64,000 nucleotides of DNA, taken from assembly GCA_905198125.1 (NCBI GenBank), contig CAJKBH010000016.1:1-64000 (forward strand). The letters run 5' to 3'. The notes below the pieces were generated by a model. It searched no databases, was not told the origin of the DNA, and was given only the letters and a program-made list of their open reading frames with translations. Origin of the DNA: an uncultured Porphyromonadaceae bacterium (GTDB taxonomy: Bacteria > Bacteroidota > Bacteroidia > Bacteroidales > Muribaculaceae). A program made the position numbers and the translations under genes. Below are positions 25,122 to 33,324 of this stretch, one piece after another (position 1 is the stretch's first letter; the number at the start of each line of letters is the position of its first letter).

Positions 25122-26477
25122 ATGACCGGCATATTAAGAAAATATAAAGAGGAGTATCGCAAGCTGCTGCAACTGGGAGGCCCTATATTGGTGACCCAGC
25201 TCAGCGTGATCGTGTTCGCGTTCAGCGACACCATCATGGTAGGACATTACAGCGTCAACGCACTCGCGGCGGCGGCGTTCGTCAACAGTCTGTTTCTGGT
25301 GCCCAACGTCATGATGATGGGCCTGGCCAGCGGCGTGACGCCGCTGGTCGGGGCGCTGTATTCGCAACGGAAATGCCGAGAGGCCGGCTCGATAACGCGC
25401 GGCTCGCTGCAGGTGAACATGGCCATGGCCCTGATCTGCACCCTGATAATGGGCCTGATGTATTTCATGCTCCCCTATATGGGCCAGGCACCGGAACTAT
25501 TGTCGCAAATCCAGTCCTACTATCTGGTACTGATGCTTATGCCGGTGCCTATGGCCATATACAACGTGCTGGCGCAGAGCTCCAACGGCATCGAATACAC
25601 CTCCGTGCCGATGTGGGTCACTGTCGGAGGCATCCTGCTCAACATATTCGGCAACTGGGTTCTGATATACGGCAAATTAGGCTTCCCCGAGATGGGACTG
25701 TCAGGCGCGGGTATCGCCACTGTATTCGCGCGTGCGGTGGCCATGCTGGCCATGTGGGCGGCGTTCCGTAAGCTACACAGATACCGTGACTATCAGGGAG
25801 GCTTCACGGCGCATTGCCGGCGTGGCGCCGAGCGTGTCAAGGCGTGGAAGACATCATGGCCTCTGATGCTTCAGAGCGGCGCCGAGTGCGTGCTGTGGAC
25901 CGTCGGCGCCGTGGTGGTGGGATGGTTCGGACCGGTGCAGCTCGCCGCCTATCAGGTGGTGAACACCATCAGCCAGCTCGGATTCATGGTGTTCATGAGT
26001 TTCGCCTCGGCAGTGGCCATCCGCGTGGCCTATTACGCCGGACTGCGCAACGAGCAGGGAGCCGGAGCCGTTGCACGGGCCGGACTGCACGTCAACCTTG
26101 TGCTGGCCACCATCGCCTCGCTGGTGTTCATACTCTTTGCCGAGCCGCTGATCAACGTCTTCATCAACACCTCGGCCGAAGGAGCCAAGGGAGTGGAAGT
26201 GATAGCCAGCGCCACGGCGCTGATACTGCCATTGGTGGTGTATCAATACTTCGACGCCTCGCAGCTGACGTTCTGCAACGCCATCCGCGGCACCGGCCAG
26301 GTGAAATACCTGCTGTGGATTTCCGTCACATCCTACATTGCCGTCGGCATTCCGTTGCTGATGCTCTTTGCCGTCGGCTTCGGCGGCGGCAACCTCGGCG
26401 CCTACTGGAGCTTCAACGTCGCCCTGCTCTGTGCCAGCCTGATGTCCCTCCGCTTCTTCCACCGAATCCGCCTCTGA
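25122..26477 (+). CDS. MATE family efflux transporter
   Basis: 451 residues with twelve hydrophobic helices in two homologous halves; the MATE entry motif LLQLGGPILVTQLSVIVFAF and the VGHYSVNALAAAAF segment identify the DinF/NorM-like group. It exports cationic compounds in exchange for H+ or Na+. It is divergent from the TolC-HlyD-permease operon and has its own promoter with a likely operator. Both transport loci may respond to the same compound, which is inference. Confidence 0.93.
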   Translation: MTGILRKYKEEYRKLLQLGGPILVTQLSVIVFAFSDTIMVGHYSVNALAAAAFVNSLFLVPNVMMMGLASGVTPLVGALYSQRKCREAGSITRGSLQVNMAMALICTLIMGLMYFMLPYMGQAPELLSQIQSYYLVLMLMPVPMAIYNVLAQSSNGIEYTSVPMWVTVGGILLNIFGNWVLIYGKLGFPEMGLSGAGIATVFARAVAMLAMWAAFRKLHRYRDYQGGFTAHCRRGAERVKAWKTSWPLMLQSGAECVLWTVGAVVVGWFGPVQLAAYQVVNTISQLGFMVFMSFASAVAIRVAYYAGLRNEQGAGAVARAGLHVNLVLATIASLVFILFAEPLINVFINTSAEGAKGVEVIASATALILPLVVYQYFDASQLTFCNAIRGTGQVKYLLWISVTSYIAVGIPLLMLFAVGFGGGNLGAYWSFNVALLCASLMSLRFFHRIRL

Positions 26478-26586
26478 AAACCACATCCGGCCCTTAATCC
26501 CCTCAAATTTCCGATATAGTTATTGGTATGTCCCTTTGTAGACTGATTTCGCTTGTGTAATCCCGAACTCGCGTTATTAATTTATG

Positions 26587-28053
26587 TCATAAAATATGCC
26601 ATTTACCTCCATTTTTAGGGCCGGAATGATTCACCAGACTATTCATCCTGGATATTTCTCTTTCTATCGTACGTGTTGCCACTCCGATTTTATTTGCCAT
26701 TTCAGACATGCTGATATATGGATTGGCATTTATCAAATCTAAAATCATCTGTTGGCGTGGAGTGATTTTTTTACCGACATCTTTACCGACATCTTTACCG
26801 ACATCTTTACCGACATCTTTACCGACATCTGACTTTTCAGCTTCGCGGGTCCGGAGGTCAAAGGTCACTTTGACTGAATTAATGGTAGTCTCTATGTGCA
26901 TCGGGCGACCGGTTACTTCTTGCCAACGTTTGAGTTTGCGGAGTCCATAGCCGAGATTCTCTGACAGGTGCGCCAGACGGAACAGTTTCGCGATTACCGG
27001 ATTGCGGGGCTGGGATTCAAACGAGCTTTCCATTACATCCAACGGCATTGGCATACCACCGGGATTAAGGAACTCTATGCGGTCGTCAAAAACATGGACG
27101 CAACTGCGTCGAGGGCTGAAATGATCGGCGTGGGCCATCTGGTTTGCCATTGCCTCCCTCAGTATGTCATACTCGGATAAATCTTCTACCGATTGTCCAC
27201 GCTCGTTGATACCGACCATCGGAGTGTTGACGAGAGTGCGGAGACGACGGAGGATAACACGGCTCGCTTCCCAAAGATTCTGCTGTTCAGGAATGCGATA
27301 AGTATAATTGTTCGTCATTGCCTCCAAGCCGGTACCGGGTATTTCGACATAATCGGCACAGAATGTCGGAACGAAATTGAAGATGTAAGGGCTTCTACCA
27401 AGCATTATCAGTCCGCCGTAGGTCAGCTGGCCGGAATGGTCGGCGATTCCGACACCTTTACAAAAATCCTCATCGTTCACACTGTCAAGATGTGAGACCA
27501 AGCCCCAATGACGCACCTCCCCGCGAAAGTCAGTCAGGGCATCACGGTTGAGCATATCGATGTTGGTGTCTGGAATGGATTTCTGCGACCGGATGCCAAA
27601 CGACTGGTCGCGAATCATCGACATTATTTCCTGCTGAGTGGCACGTTGATCTCCGCTCCCCATGCGGATAAAGGTGTTTTCGAGTGATCCGAAATAAACA
27701 GGCTTGACCTCCGATGACGGAAGAAAGAATGCGATGACATTCTTACCGTCAATCTCATAGCGGTGTAGCGTGGCAAAGAGAGGGACATTGAATTTCTTTG
27801 AACGGAGTGTGCCGAAAAAGTCCTGTTCCAGTTTCTCGATGTTATCCACACCGATAATCTCGAACAGACGACCGGACTGTTTCACGCCAAGCACAATCCA
27901 ACCGCCGGAGCAATTTGAGAAGGCACTTACAGTCTCCCAGATGTTCTTCGGCAGGTCTGACTTCGCGGCCTTGACCTCGAAATCGTCCCATTCTATGTCG
28001 CGTAGCCGTGCTACAAGTTCTTCTTTTGTCATTCCAAAGGCAAAATTAGACAT
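26587..28053 (-). CDS. AlbA_2 (Schlafen-like) putative DNA-binding/ATPase protein
   Basis: 488 residues. The N-terminal AlbA_2 domain shows IEWDDFEVKAAKSDLPKNIW then TVSAFSNCSGGWIVLGV (about 18-58). The central part carries the HATPase-like ATP-binding half typical of this family (LREAMANQMAHADH, then NPGGMPMPL and ENLGYGLRKL). The C-terminus holds a DeoR-like helix-turn-helix (ISMSEMANKIGVATRTIERE). Between them lie five exact DVGK repeats encoded by a 12-bp tandem unit. These proteins are frequent in defence and accessory regions; their role is poorly known, probably nucleic-acid binding or transcriptional control. Confidence 0.9.
   Translation of the reverse strand: MSNFAFGMTKEELVARLRDIEWDDFEVKAAKSDLPKNIWETVSAFSNCSGGWIVLGVKQSGRLFEIIGVDNIEKLEQDFFGTLRSKKFNVPLFATLHRYEIDGKNVIAFFLPSSEVKPVYFGSLENTFIRMGSGDQRATQQEIMSMIRDQSFGIRSQKSIPDTNIDMLNRDALTDFRGEVRHWGLVSHLDSVNDEDFCKGVGIADHSGQLTYGGLIMLGRSPYIFNFVPTFCADYVEIPGTGLEAMTNNYTYRIPEQQNLWEASRVILRRLRTLVNTPMVGINERGQSVEDLSEYDILREAMANQMAHADHFSPRRSCVHVFDDRIEFLNPGGMPMPLDVMESSFESQPRNPVIAKLFRLAHLSENLGYGLRKLKRWQEVTGRPMHIETTINSVKVTFDLRTREAEKSDVGKDVGKDVGKDVGKDVGKKITPRQQMILDLINANPYISMSEMANKIGVATRTIEREISRMNSLVNHSGPKNGGKWHIL
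26773..26829. repeat. 12-bp in-frame tandem repeat in the AlbA_2 gene
   Basis: Unit ACCGACATCTTT on the plus strand is repeated nearly five times and encodes DVGK on the minus strand. The unit length is a multiple of three, so copy-number change would alter the hinge length without breaking the frame. Confidence 0.9.
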
Positions 28054-28125
28054 AAAAGCAGACTATTGCAATAGCCGCCGGACTTTCAGAACAGAGTCAA
28101 TATAAATTAATTGGGAAAAAAATTG

Positions 28126-28155
28126 TTGATATATGGAAATTTGTTATTAAATTTG
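28126..28155 (+). promoter_or_regulatory. promoter of a probable structured RNA
   Basis: TTG (28126-28128; a TTGTTG run starts at 28123), 19 nt, then TAAATTTG (28148-28155). The following 350 nt contain no start codon with convincing coding sequence but strong RNA structure. Confidence 0.7.
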
Positions 28156-28161
28156 CAAGTG

Positions 28162-28473
28162 CATATCGACCACGGAGCCCGATATGGGGCGCGCGGTGGG
28201 TAGCAGACATAATAATATAAAAGCGTTTATCCGACGCTTGTTCTTGACGGATCGAAATCTGGCAGTTTCAAAATCTGAGTCAAGGATGAGTCAACGATAG
28301 GCGCCTTCGGGTATGATTGTCATCTTAGAGCATGCGCTGACGCATCCTCTAAATGGTTGCTATATCATACGGCGTGAGGCTCCGCGTTGCTCGTTCTACT
28401 CAGATGGGCACATGCCAGAGCCTCGATCCGTGGAACGGGCAACAGATTCAGGCTCTCACGCTTCTTTTTTTGT
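28162..28473 (+). ncRNA. unidentified structured RNA of about 310 nt
   Basis: Transcription should begin near 28162. Hairpins seen: CATATCG (28162-28168)/CGATATG (28180-28186); TTAGAG-C-ATGCG, CTGA loop, CGCAT-C-CTCTAA (28325-28352), 11 pairs with one mismatch; and AGAGCC/GGCTCT around 28418-28456, followed by a T7 run, which would end the transcript. The loop of the first hairpin (28170-28179) can pair with GGCTCCG (28378-28384) or, through CCACGGA, with TCCGTGG (28427-28433), so it may form a pseudoknot or switch. It does not match tmRNA, RNase P or SRP RNA signatures that I know. It could be a 6S-like or family-specific RNA, or a leader of the next gene. Confidence 0.6.
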
Positions 28474-28512
28474 ATAGCCACCGACTCAGAGAGCTGTCGG
28501 TCATACCGTAAT

Positions 28513-28815
28513 ATGCGTTCATTGCCCCTTTCGCAGAAACTTTTCCGCAACGCCTACGTCAATGTGATGCGTCTGACCGACAGACTTGTCGACGGGTACT
28601 ATCGCCTGGCTGTGGCCAGACCGGATTCCAAATTCTCTAAATTCGTAATCGGCCGGAAAAATGTCCTGAACTACATACGCCGGAACATCACCGATAGCAA
28701 ACTTCGTGACAATATCGCCACAGCCGGCAGGCAGCATTTCAACGACGTGCTGTCTTATTCCCGTTTCATGAATCAGATCGAGACAATATACCGAACCTCT
28801 TTGAATCATCACTGA
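28513..28815 (+). CDS. small protein of about 100 residues, possible glycosyltransferase remnant
   Basis: A 100-codon ORF beginning MRSLPLSQKLFRN. It has good codon use for this genome. The C-terminal stretch (LRDNIATAGRQHFNDVL, then MNQIETIY) resembles the last helices of family 1 glycosyltransferases, but the nucleotide-sugar site is missing, so this may be a remnant or a small unrelated protein. A hairpin (CCGAC...GTCGG) lies just before it. Longer upstream frames run into the structured RNA and are not preferred. Confidence 0.35.
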   Translation: MRSLPLSQKLFRNAYVNVMRLTDRLVDGYYRLAVARPDSKFSKFVIGRKNVLNYIRRNITDSKLRDNIATAGRQHFNDVLSYSRFMNQIETIYRTSLNHH

Positions 28816-28867
28816 GCAATCTTTCCACTGAAGGAACCAAATATAAACCTAAACTAAAACTTAAAAA

Positions 28868-29812
28868 ATGAAGAAACTGAAATTTCTGACATTGGCGCTG
28901 ATTACGGTGCTGACGTGCGCAGGTGCCGCATCATGCAGCAAGGATGACGGAGGCGTGACACCTCCGGGACAGAGCGAGATCGAGAAGGAGACCGGCATGC
29001 GTCTCACCCGCGTAGGCAACTACAGGTTCAACTACGACGACAAAGGCCGCTGCATCGGCATGGAGAGTATCAGCGGTTATGATGACGACGACTTTACCAT
29101 AGACTGGGACAAAGGCGAATTCATCGCCACGGATTCCGACGACGACATGGAAAGTGCTCCGGTCAAATTCAAGACCAACTCCAAGGGCTACATCACGGAA
29201 TTTACCCAGTCATGGAATTACAAAGAGGAAGACTATTCAAGCAAGGGCAGCGGTAAGGCATCCCTGTCGTACGACAAATCCGGACATCTGACCAAGGCCA
29301 CCTTCGATTCCTCGGACAGCGGCACGGAAGAAGGAGAGAAATTCACATTCAAGGGTTCGTCCGTCTACACGTTGACATGGGAAAACGGCAATCTCGTGAA
29401 TCTCAAGCATGAATGGGAATATCTGGAGGATGGCGAACGTGAGAAAGGGACAGACAGTTACGAAGTCACTTACGACCGCACCGCCGAGAATGTTTACAAG
29501 CAGTGGACCGAAGGACTGCTCGATCAAGTGTTCAGCTTCGCGTTCAGTAAGCTGGGCCATGTGGGCATGTTCGGTGTCGGCACGGCAAACTTTCCTTCGC
29601 ACATAGAAATAGACGAAGATAACTATCACACCAACTATTCCGTCAGCGTCTCCACCAACAGTGACGACCTCATAAGCTCCGAAAGAGTTGGCGGCTGGAC
29701 GTACAACTATTCGTACGATGACGTCGACACGCGCAGTGCCGCATTCGACAACACACTTCCGGTCAAAGCCAGAAAGATCCTATTCCCCCGTCACCGCAAG
29801 GCCGACAAATGA
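28868..29812 (+). CDS. DUF4595-like lipoprotein
   Basis: 314 residues. Lipoprotein signal with a Cys near residue 23 (AGAASCSKDD). Strands with the pattern YRFNYDDKGRCIGMESI, SLSYDKSGHLTKATF and YTLTWENGNLVNLKHEW repeat along the chain, typical of the DUF4595/YD-like lipoproteins of Bacteroides. Probably surface or periplasmic; role unknown. It is very acidic in the central part. It may share a transcript with the PD40 gene 50 nt downstream. Confidence 0.75.
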   Translation: MKKLKFLTLALITVLTCAGAASCSKDDGGVTPPGQSEIEKETGMRLTRVGNYRFNYDDKGRCIGMESISGYDDDDFTIDWDKGEFIATDSDDDMESAPVKFKTNSKGYITEFTQSWNYKEEDYSSKGSGKASLSYDKSGHLTKATFDSSDSGTEEGEKFTFKGSSVYTLTWENGNLVNLKHEWEYLEDGEREKGTDSYEVTYDRTAENVYKQWTEGLLDQVFSFAFSKLGHVGMFGVGTANFPSHIEIDEDNYHTNYSVSVSTNSDDLISSERVGGWTYNYSYDDVDTRSAAFDNTLPVKARKILFPRHRKADK

Positions 29813-29888
29813 CAACTGTATTGGAATCGTAGCAGTTCCATATTTATTCGAAAACTGAATAATGAATTTATTATTTTCAGTGGAATAC

Positions 29889-30869
29889 ATGAATAAAGCA
29901 CTCAACAACATCATATCCCTTATGATGTTGTTGACCTCCGGACTCATGATGGGTCAGACTGTTGATTTTTCTGTGGTTAGTGTCGGCGAGGAGTCGGGAC
30001 TCGACTTTACAAGAATCACGCAGGACGGCGATGGTGTCTGCCTCCCTCAAGTGAAGCGCACGTCAAAAGGTGTGAATTGGTACACTAACAGAATTATTGA
30101 CGTTACACCGGACGGCCAGAACATAGCCTATCTGTCAAACCGAAACGGGACTACAAACATTTTCATCAAGGAATTGGCGAAAATGGGAGCTTTCAGAATG
30201 AGGACCAACCGTCAGGCCGTAGTCGATTTCTCTTATTCGCCGGATGGCAAGCAGATTTGTTTCTCCGAATCGAAAGGGAAAACCAATCAGCTGTTCGTTA
30301 CGGACGCTGCATCAGGCTTTGTATGCCGACAGATTACAAATGGAGCTTTGGACTATTCTCCAATTTATGATAACGATATGCAGAATATCTTTTTCACAAG
30401 AATGGAGAACACAGGAGCCTCCATCTGGGCCTATAACATAACCAACAATTATCTGTCGAGTTATGTCGCCGGAATGAACCCGGACCCTTCTGCCGACGGC
30501 AACACCATCTATGTGGCCAGGACAATCGACGGCAAAGGTGAAATCTGGCGTATTAATATTGCCAATGGAATAGAGGAATGTATTCTGTCACATCCACAGA
30601 TTTCTTTTTACTCGCCATCCCTCTCCCCGGACGGCCAGACACTTTTATTGTGCGGAGGTAATAAAATAGAATCCGGTAATATTGTATACTGGAATACCGA
30701 TATCTTCACTTGCCATAAGGACGGTAGTGATTTAAGGCAACTTACATACCATGCCGCCGATGACCTTAGTCCGGCATGGGGTGCAAAGGGTGACAGAATA
30801 TTTTTTATCTCCCAACGCGGAAGTGCCGACGGTGTGGCGAATGTATGGATGATTCCGTATCTCAAATAA
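29889..30869 (+). CDS. TolB/PD40-type beta-propeller protein
   Basis: About 326 residues when started at the ATG at 29889, which gives a clean signal peptide (NIISLMMLLTSGLMMGQ); an earlier ATG (29862) adds nine residues. Repeated PD40 motifs are visible: VTPDGQNIAYLSNRNGTTNI, YSPDGKQICFSESKG, LSPDGQTLLLCGGN and AWGAKGDRIFFISQRG. This makes a TolB-like propeller that likely binds a protein partner in the periplasm. It lies between a lipoprotein and an outer-membrane beta-barrel gene, so an envelope role is likely but unproven. Confidence 0.8.
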   Translation: MNKALNNIISLMMLLTSGLMMGQTVDFSVVSVGEESGLDFTRITQDGDGVCLPQVKRTSKGVNWYTNRIIDVTPDGQNIAYLSNRNGTTNIFIKELAKMGAFRMRTNRQAVVDFSYSPDGKQICFSESKGKTNQLFVTDAASGFVCRQITNGALDYSPIYDNDMQNIFFTRMENTGASIWAYNITNNYLSSYVAGMNPDPSADGNTIYVARTIDGKGEIWRINIANGIEECILSHPQISFYSPSLSPDGQTLLLCGGNKIESGNIVYWNTDIFTCHKDGSDLRQLTYHAADDLSPAWGAKGDRIFFISQRGSADGVANVWMIPYLK

Positions 30870-30909
30870 AAACAATCCCACAAATATTAACCAATTAAAA
30901 CAAGTTTTT

Positions 30910-31677
30910 ATGCGATTGAACAAATTAATGGCAGTAGCAGCAGCTCTCACGCTGGCTGTCCCCGCGTTCGCCCAGTTCAGCAATGTAGGGAGCAAATCCG
31001 TCTCATCCCAGGACCTCTGCAAGTCCTACAATCGGATTGGTGTCTCTTACACCAACACCGGTTACACCGGTCACAAATATGATTTCATGGAAGATGAAAA
31101 TCATCTCTACCTGAATGGTTTTGCCGTTGAATACATCCACGGATTCAGCGTCAGCAAAAGCCTTCCGATGTTTGTGGAAACCGGCGTGAAGGCCAACTTC
31201 GGGTTCGGCTCATTGAAGGGTGAGGAAGAGGAGGAATATTCTATAAGCATCACGCCTAAACTCCAGGTGCAGGACATCTATCTCGCCGTTCCGGTCAACT
31301 ATGCATATAAGTTCGGTATCGGCGACAACTGTGCCATCACACCATATCTGGGTCTTAACTTCAAGTTACACCTGATGAGCAGGATGAGGACGAAGATTGA
31401 GCTCGATGGCGCAGATCCCGATGACTTAAATCTGGACGATGATGACCTGACGGGTGATTGGGTAAATCTGTATAGCGATGACGAAGACGACGGAATGGAA
31501 GACAAGGACTACACATGGAACCGTTTCCAGCTCGGCTGGCATATCGGTGTCGGTTTTAACTACAGACATCTTTACGTCGGCGTCAACTATGGTACTGATT
31601 TCATCAATGCGTTCAAATACAAGAAATCAAGCGTAAGTTCGGGAAATCTGGGTATAACACTGGGCTATACTTTCTGA
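30910..31677 (+). CDS. outer-membrane beta-barrel protein
   Basis: 255 residues. SpI signal peptide (ALTLAVPAFAQ, cleavage about 22). Alternating strands with aromatic girdle residues continue to the C-terminus, which ends in Phe (NLGITLGYTF), the typical last barrel strand. An acidic loop (ADPDDLNLDDDDL) probably faces outside. Porin-like barrel of the OmpA-like/PorT size class. It is 40 nt downstream of the PD40 gene. Confidence 0.8.
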   Translation: MRLNKLMAVAAALTLAVPAFAQFSNVGSKSVSSQDLCKSYNRIGVSYTNTGYTGHKYDFMEDENHLYLNGFAVEYIHGFSVSKSLPMFVETGVKANFGFGSLKGEEEEEYSISITPKLQVQDIYLAVPVNYAYKFGIGDNCAITPYLGLNFKLHLMSRMRTKIELDGADPDDLNLDDDDLTGDWVNLYSDDEDDGMEDKDYTWNRFQLGWHIGVGFNYRHLYVGVNYGTDFINAFKYKKSSVSSGNLGITLGYTF

Positions 31678-31737
31678 ACCGGAATTGCCCGCATGTGCGG
31701 CGCTCGCAAGCGTTCCATCGAGTGCACCCCCTCAAAG

Positions 31738-31751
31738 AGTGGGGACCCACT
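31738..31751. repeat. short perfect hairpin beside the transposase gene
   Basis: AGTGGG-GA-CCCACT, in the gap between the beta-barrel gene and the end of the RAYT gene. Could be a recognition hairpin or a weak terminator. Confidence 0.3.
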
Positions 31752-31781
31752 TTCAATGAACTTGACTGGGACGCGGGCTCA

Positions 31782-32819
31782 TTAACCCTGCAGGATGATG
31801 GCGGCGCCGTAAGTGAGGGAGGCAATGCGTTCGGCCAGCCGGTTCAGCCGGCTGGCTTTGTCATAACTCATATCCTCTTTCTTTGCGGGTGTGCCGGCTT
31901 CAGACACTAAAAGAAGCCGGCCCTCCGCGCAGGTGTCCATGCCTTGGCCCGATGGCTTGAACCGCTCGGCAAACCCATGGTCCACTATCCGAATCACCGA
32001 GCCACCCTCGGCCAACGCCTGCTTCCTGATTTCATTCTCGACGGGATGGATAAAGGGCGATACCAGCACCATACCCTGACGCATCGCGCCGATACACCGG
32101 GCCTTATAGGAGGCCGTCTCCGCGGCGTTCCACTTGCGCCGCACATGCACCGTAAGCATCGGCTTGCGCAACAGGAACATATTCCCTACGCAATCCACCA
32201 TGTCGTCGTTGATTTTCACCGACAGGTTGCGCCGGAACAGGTCGGGATACTTCCGTTTTATAAGCAACCGGCGAGGATTGTCCGCGATATACCGTTCCAA
32301 TATTTCCAGCTGTTGGCGGTCAAAGACGATACGGTCGTGGATTCCGCAGCCCTTGAACACGCCGGCTTCCTTGGGAATCAGCCCGGAGTCGCGGCATCTG
32401 CGCGTAGTGACCGATTCGATTATAGCCACAAGACTGGTAACAGGGTGGGAAAGCATACGTTTCAACTCCAATAATATGTGGATATGGTCAGGCATTATGA
32501 CATACTTGCGGATAACGAGGTCATTGCACCGCATGGATGCCGTTTTCTGCAATTCCTCATCGAAAACACATCCGATGGCCGACAGTACCACACGCGGCGC
32601 ATTCTCGCCGTGCCGCACTCCGGGATTACCAAGGACGTGACTCAGCACCGGAGCATCCGGATGCTTCTGCAGGGTAAACATATAGATTCCCGGCATTGTA
32701 TAGTCATGGAATGACGCCCGGCGTGTCATTCTGTGTTTTACCGGGCTTTTATAGTCAGAGGAAGGGGAGGAATCCATATCGTAGAGTTTGATTGGGCTAA
32801 AATAGCCCATAATTCCCAT
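31782..32819 (-). CDS. RAYT-type (Y1, IS200-like) transposase with C-terminal extension
   Basis: 345 residues. The Y1 transposase core is visible: PDHIHILLEL with the HxH (HUH) metal motif near residue 111 and a candidate catalytic Tyr in RYIADNPRR near 179. Residues about 235-330 form an extra domain with VSPFIHPVENEIRKQALAEG, RIVDHGFAERFKPSG and GRLLLVSEAG, which looks like a DprA/Rossmann-type fold. It is a single gene without an associated accessory ORF or IS ends, as expected for REP-associated transposases. Hairpins of REP size lie 55-300 nt upstream. Confidence 0.75.
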   Translation of the reverse strand: MGIMGYFSPIKLYDMDSSPSSDYKSPVKHRMTRRASFHDYTMPGIYMFTLQKHPDAPVLSHVLGNPGVRHGENAPRVVLSAIGCVFDEELQKTASMRCNDLVIRKYVIMPDHIHILLELKRMLSHPVTSLVAIIESVTTRRCRDSGLIPKEAGVFKGCGIHDRIVFDRQQLEILERYIADNPRRLLIKRKYPDLFRRNLSVKINDDMVDCVGNMFLLRKPMLTVHVRRKWNAAETASYKARCIGAMRQGMVLVSPFIHPVENEIRKQALAEGGSVIRIVDHGFAERFKPSGQGMDTCAEGRLLLVSEAGTPAKKEDMSYDKASRLNRLAERIASLTYGAAIILQG

Positions 32820-33136
32820 ACAGCCAAATAAAAAGCAGAAAAAAGGCAGGAAAAGGTAAAAAACGGCAGAAAACGTAAAAGCCGCGGGCTTTTACCACAG
32901 TGCCGCCCGCGCCCGGAATGCGGAGGCCCGCAGCAAGCACCATACGGCTGGTGCCAGGCGTGGACTGTGCCGGAAGTCCGAAGCAGGCGCGCGGACTGTG
33001 GTGCCAGGCCGGACTGTGGCGGAAGCCCGCGGCTTCCGCTGTGCCGGCGCCGAGGTGACGGCGGGGTGCGGCGCGCACCGCCGGATACGGAAACAGCCGC
33101 CCGGAGGCGGCTGTCGCGGGGCGTAAGCCCCCGGGG
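32820..33136. repeat. cluster of REP-like hairpins between RAYT gene and tRNA
   Basis: No gene here. It holds perfect short hairpins: GTAAAAGCC-GCG-complement (32875-32895), GCGGAAGCC-CGC-complement (33019-33039) and ACAGCCGCC-CGGA-complement (33093-33114), each with a 9-bp stem, plus GGGGC/GCCCC (33118-33131). A GGACTGTG core also recurs near 32962, 32992 and 33011. The position next to a RAYT gene suggests REP/BIME-like elements. Confidence 0.6.
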
Positions 33137-33210
33137 TGATCCGGCTGCGACTCGAACGCAGGACCGTCTGCTTAGAAGGCAGATGCTCTATCCAGCTGAG
33201 CTACCGGACC
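33137..33210 (-). tRNA. tRNA-Arg (anticodon TCT)
   Basis: 74 nt on the minus strand. The acceptor stem GGTCCGG pairs with CCGGATC (one G-U), discriminator A; the D arm is AGCTCAGCTGGATAGAGC; the anticodon stem TCTGC/GCAGA encloses CTTCTAA with anticodon TCT; the T loop is GTTCGAGTC. CCA is not encoded. Confidence 0.95.
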
Positions 33211-33222
33211 CCTTTGCGTCTG

Positions 33223-33253
33223 CAAAGTTAATAATTTAAATCCACTCTGCAAA
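33223..33253 (-). promoter_or_regulatory. promoter of tRNA-Arg(TCT)
   Basis: On the minus strand TTTG (33250-33253), 19 nt, TAACTTTG (33223-33230); start expected about 6 nt before the mature tRNA. Confidence 0.75.
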
Positions 33254-33324
33254 AGTTTTGTGTTTGTTGCATTTGCATTTCCAAGTAAATTGTTCTAAAT
33301 TTACAGCTGATAAAAACGAAACAG

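Noticed and set aside
26773..26829. Possible CRISPR-like repeat
   Set aside because: The 12-bp units are contiguous with no spacers and are in frame in a gene, so this is a coding tandem repeat.
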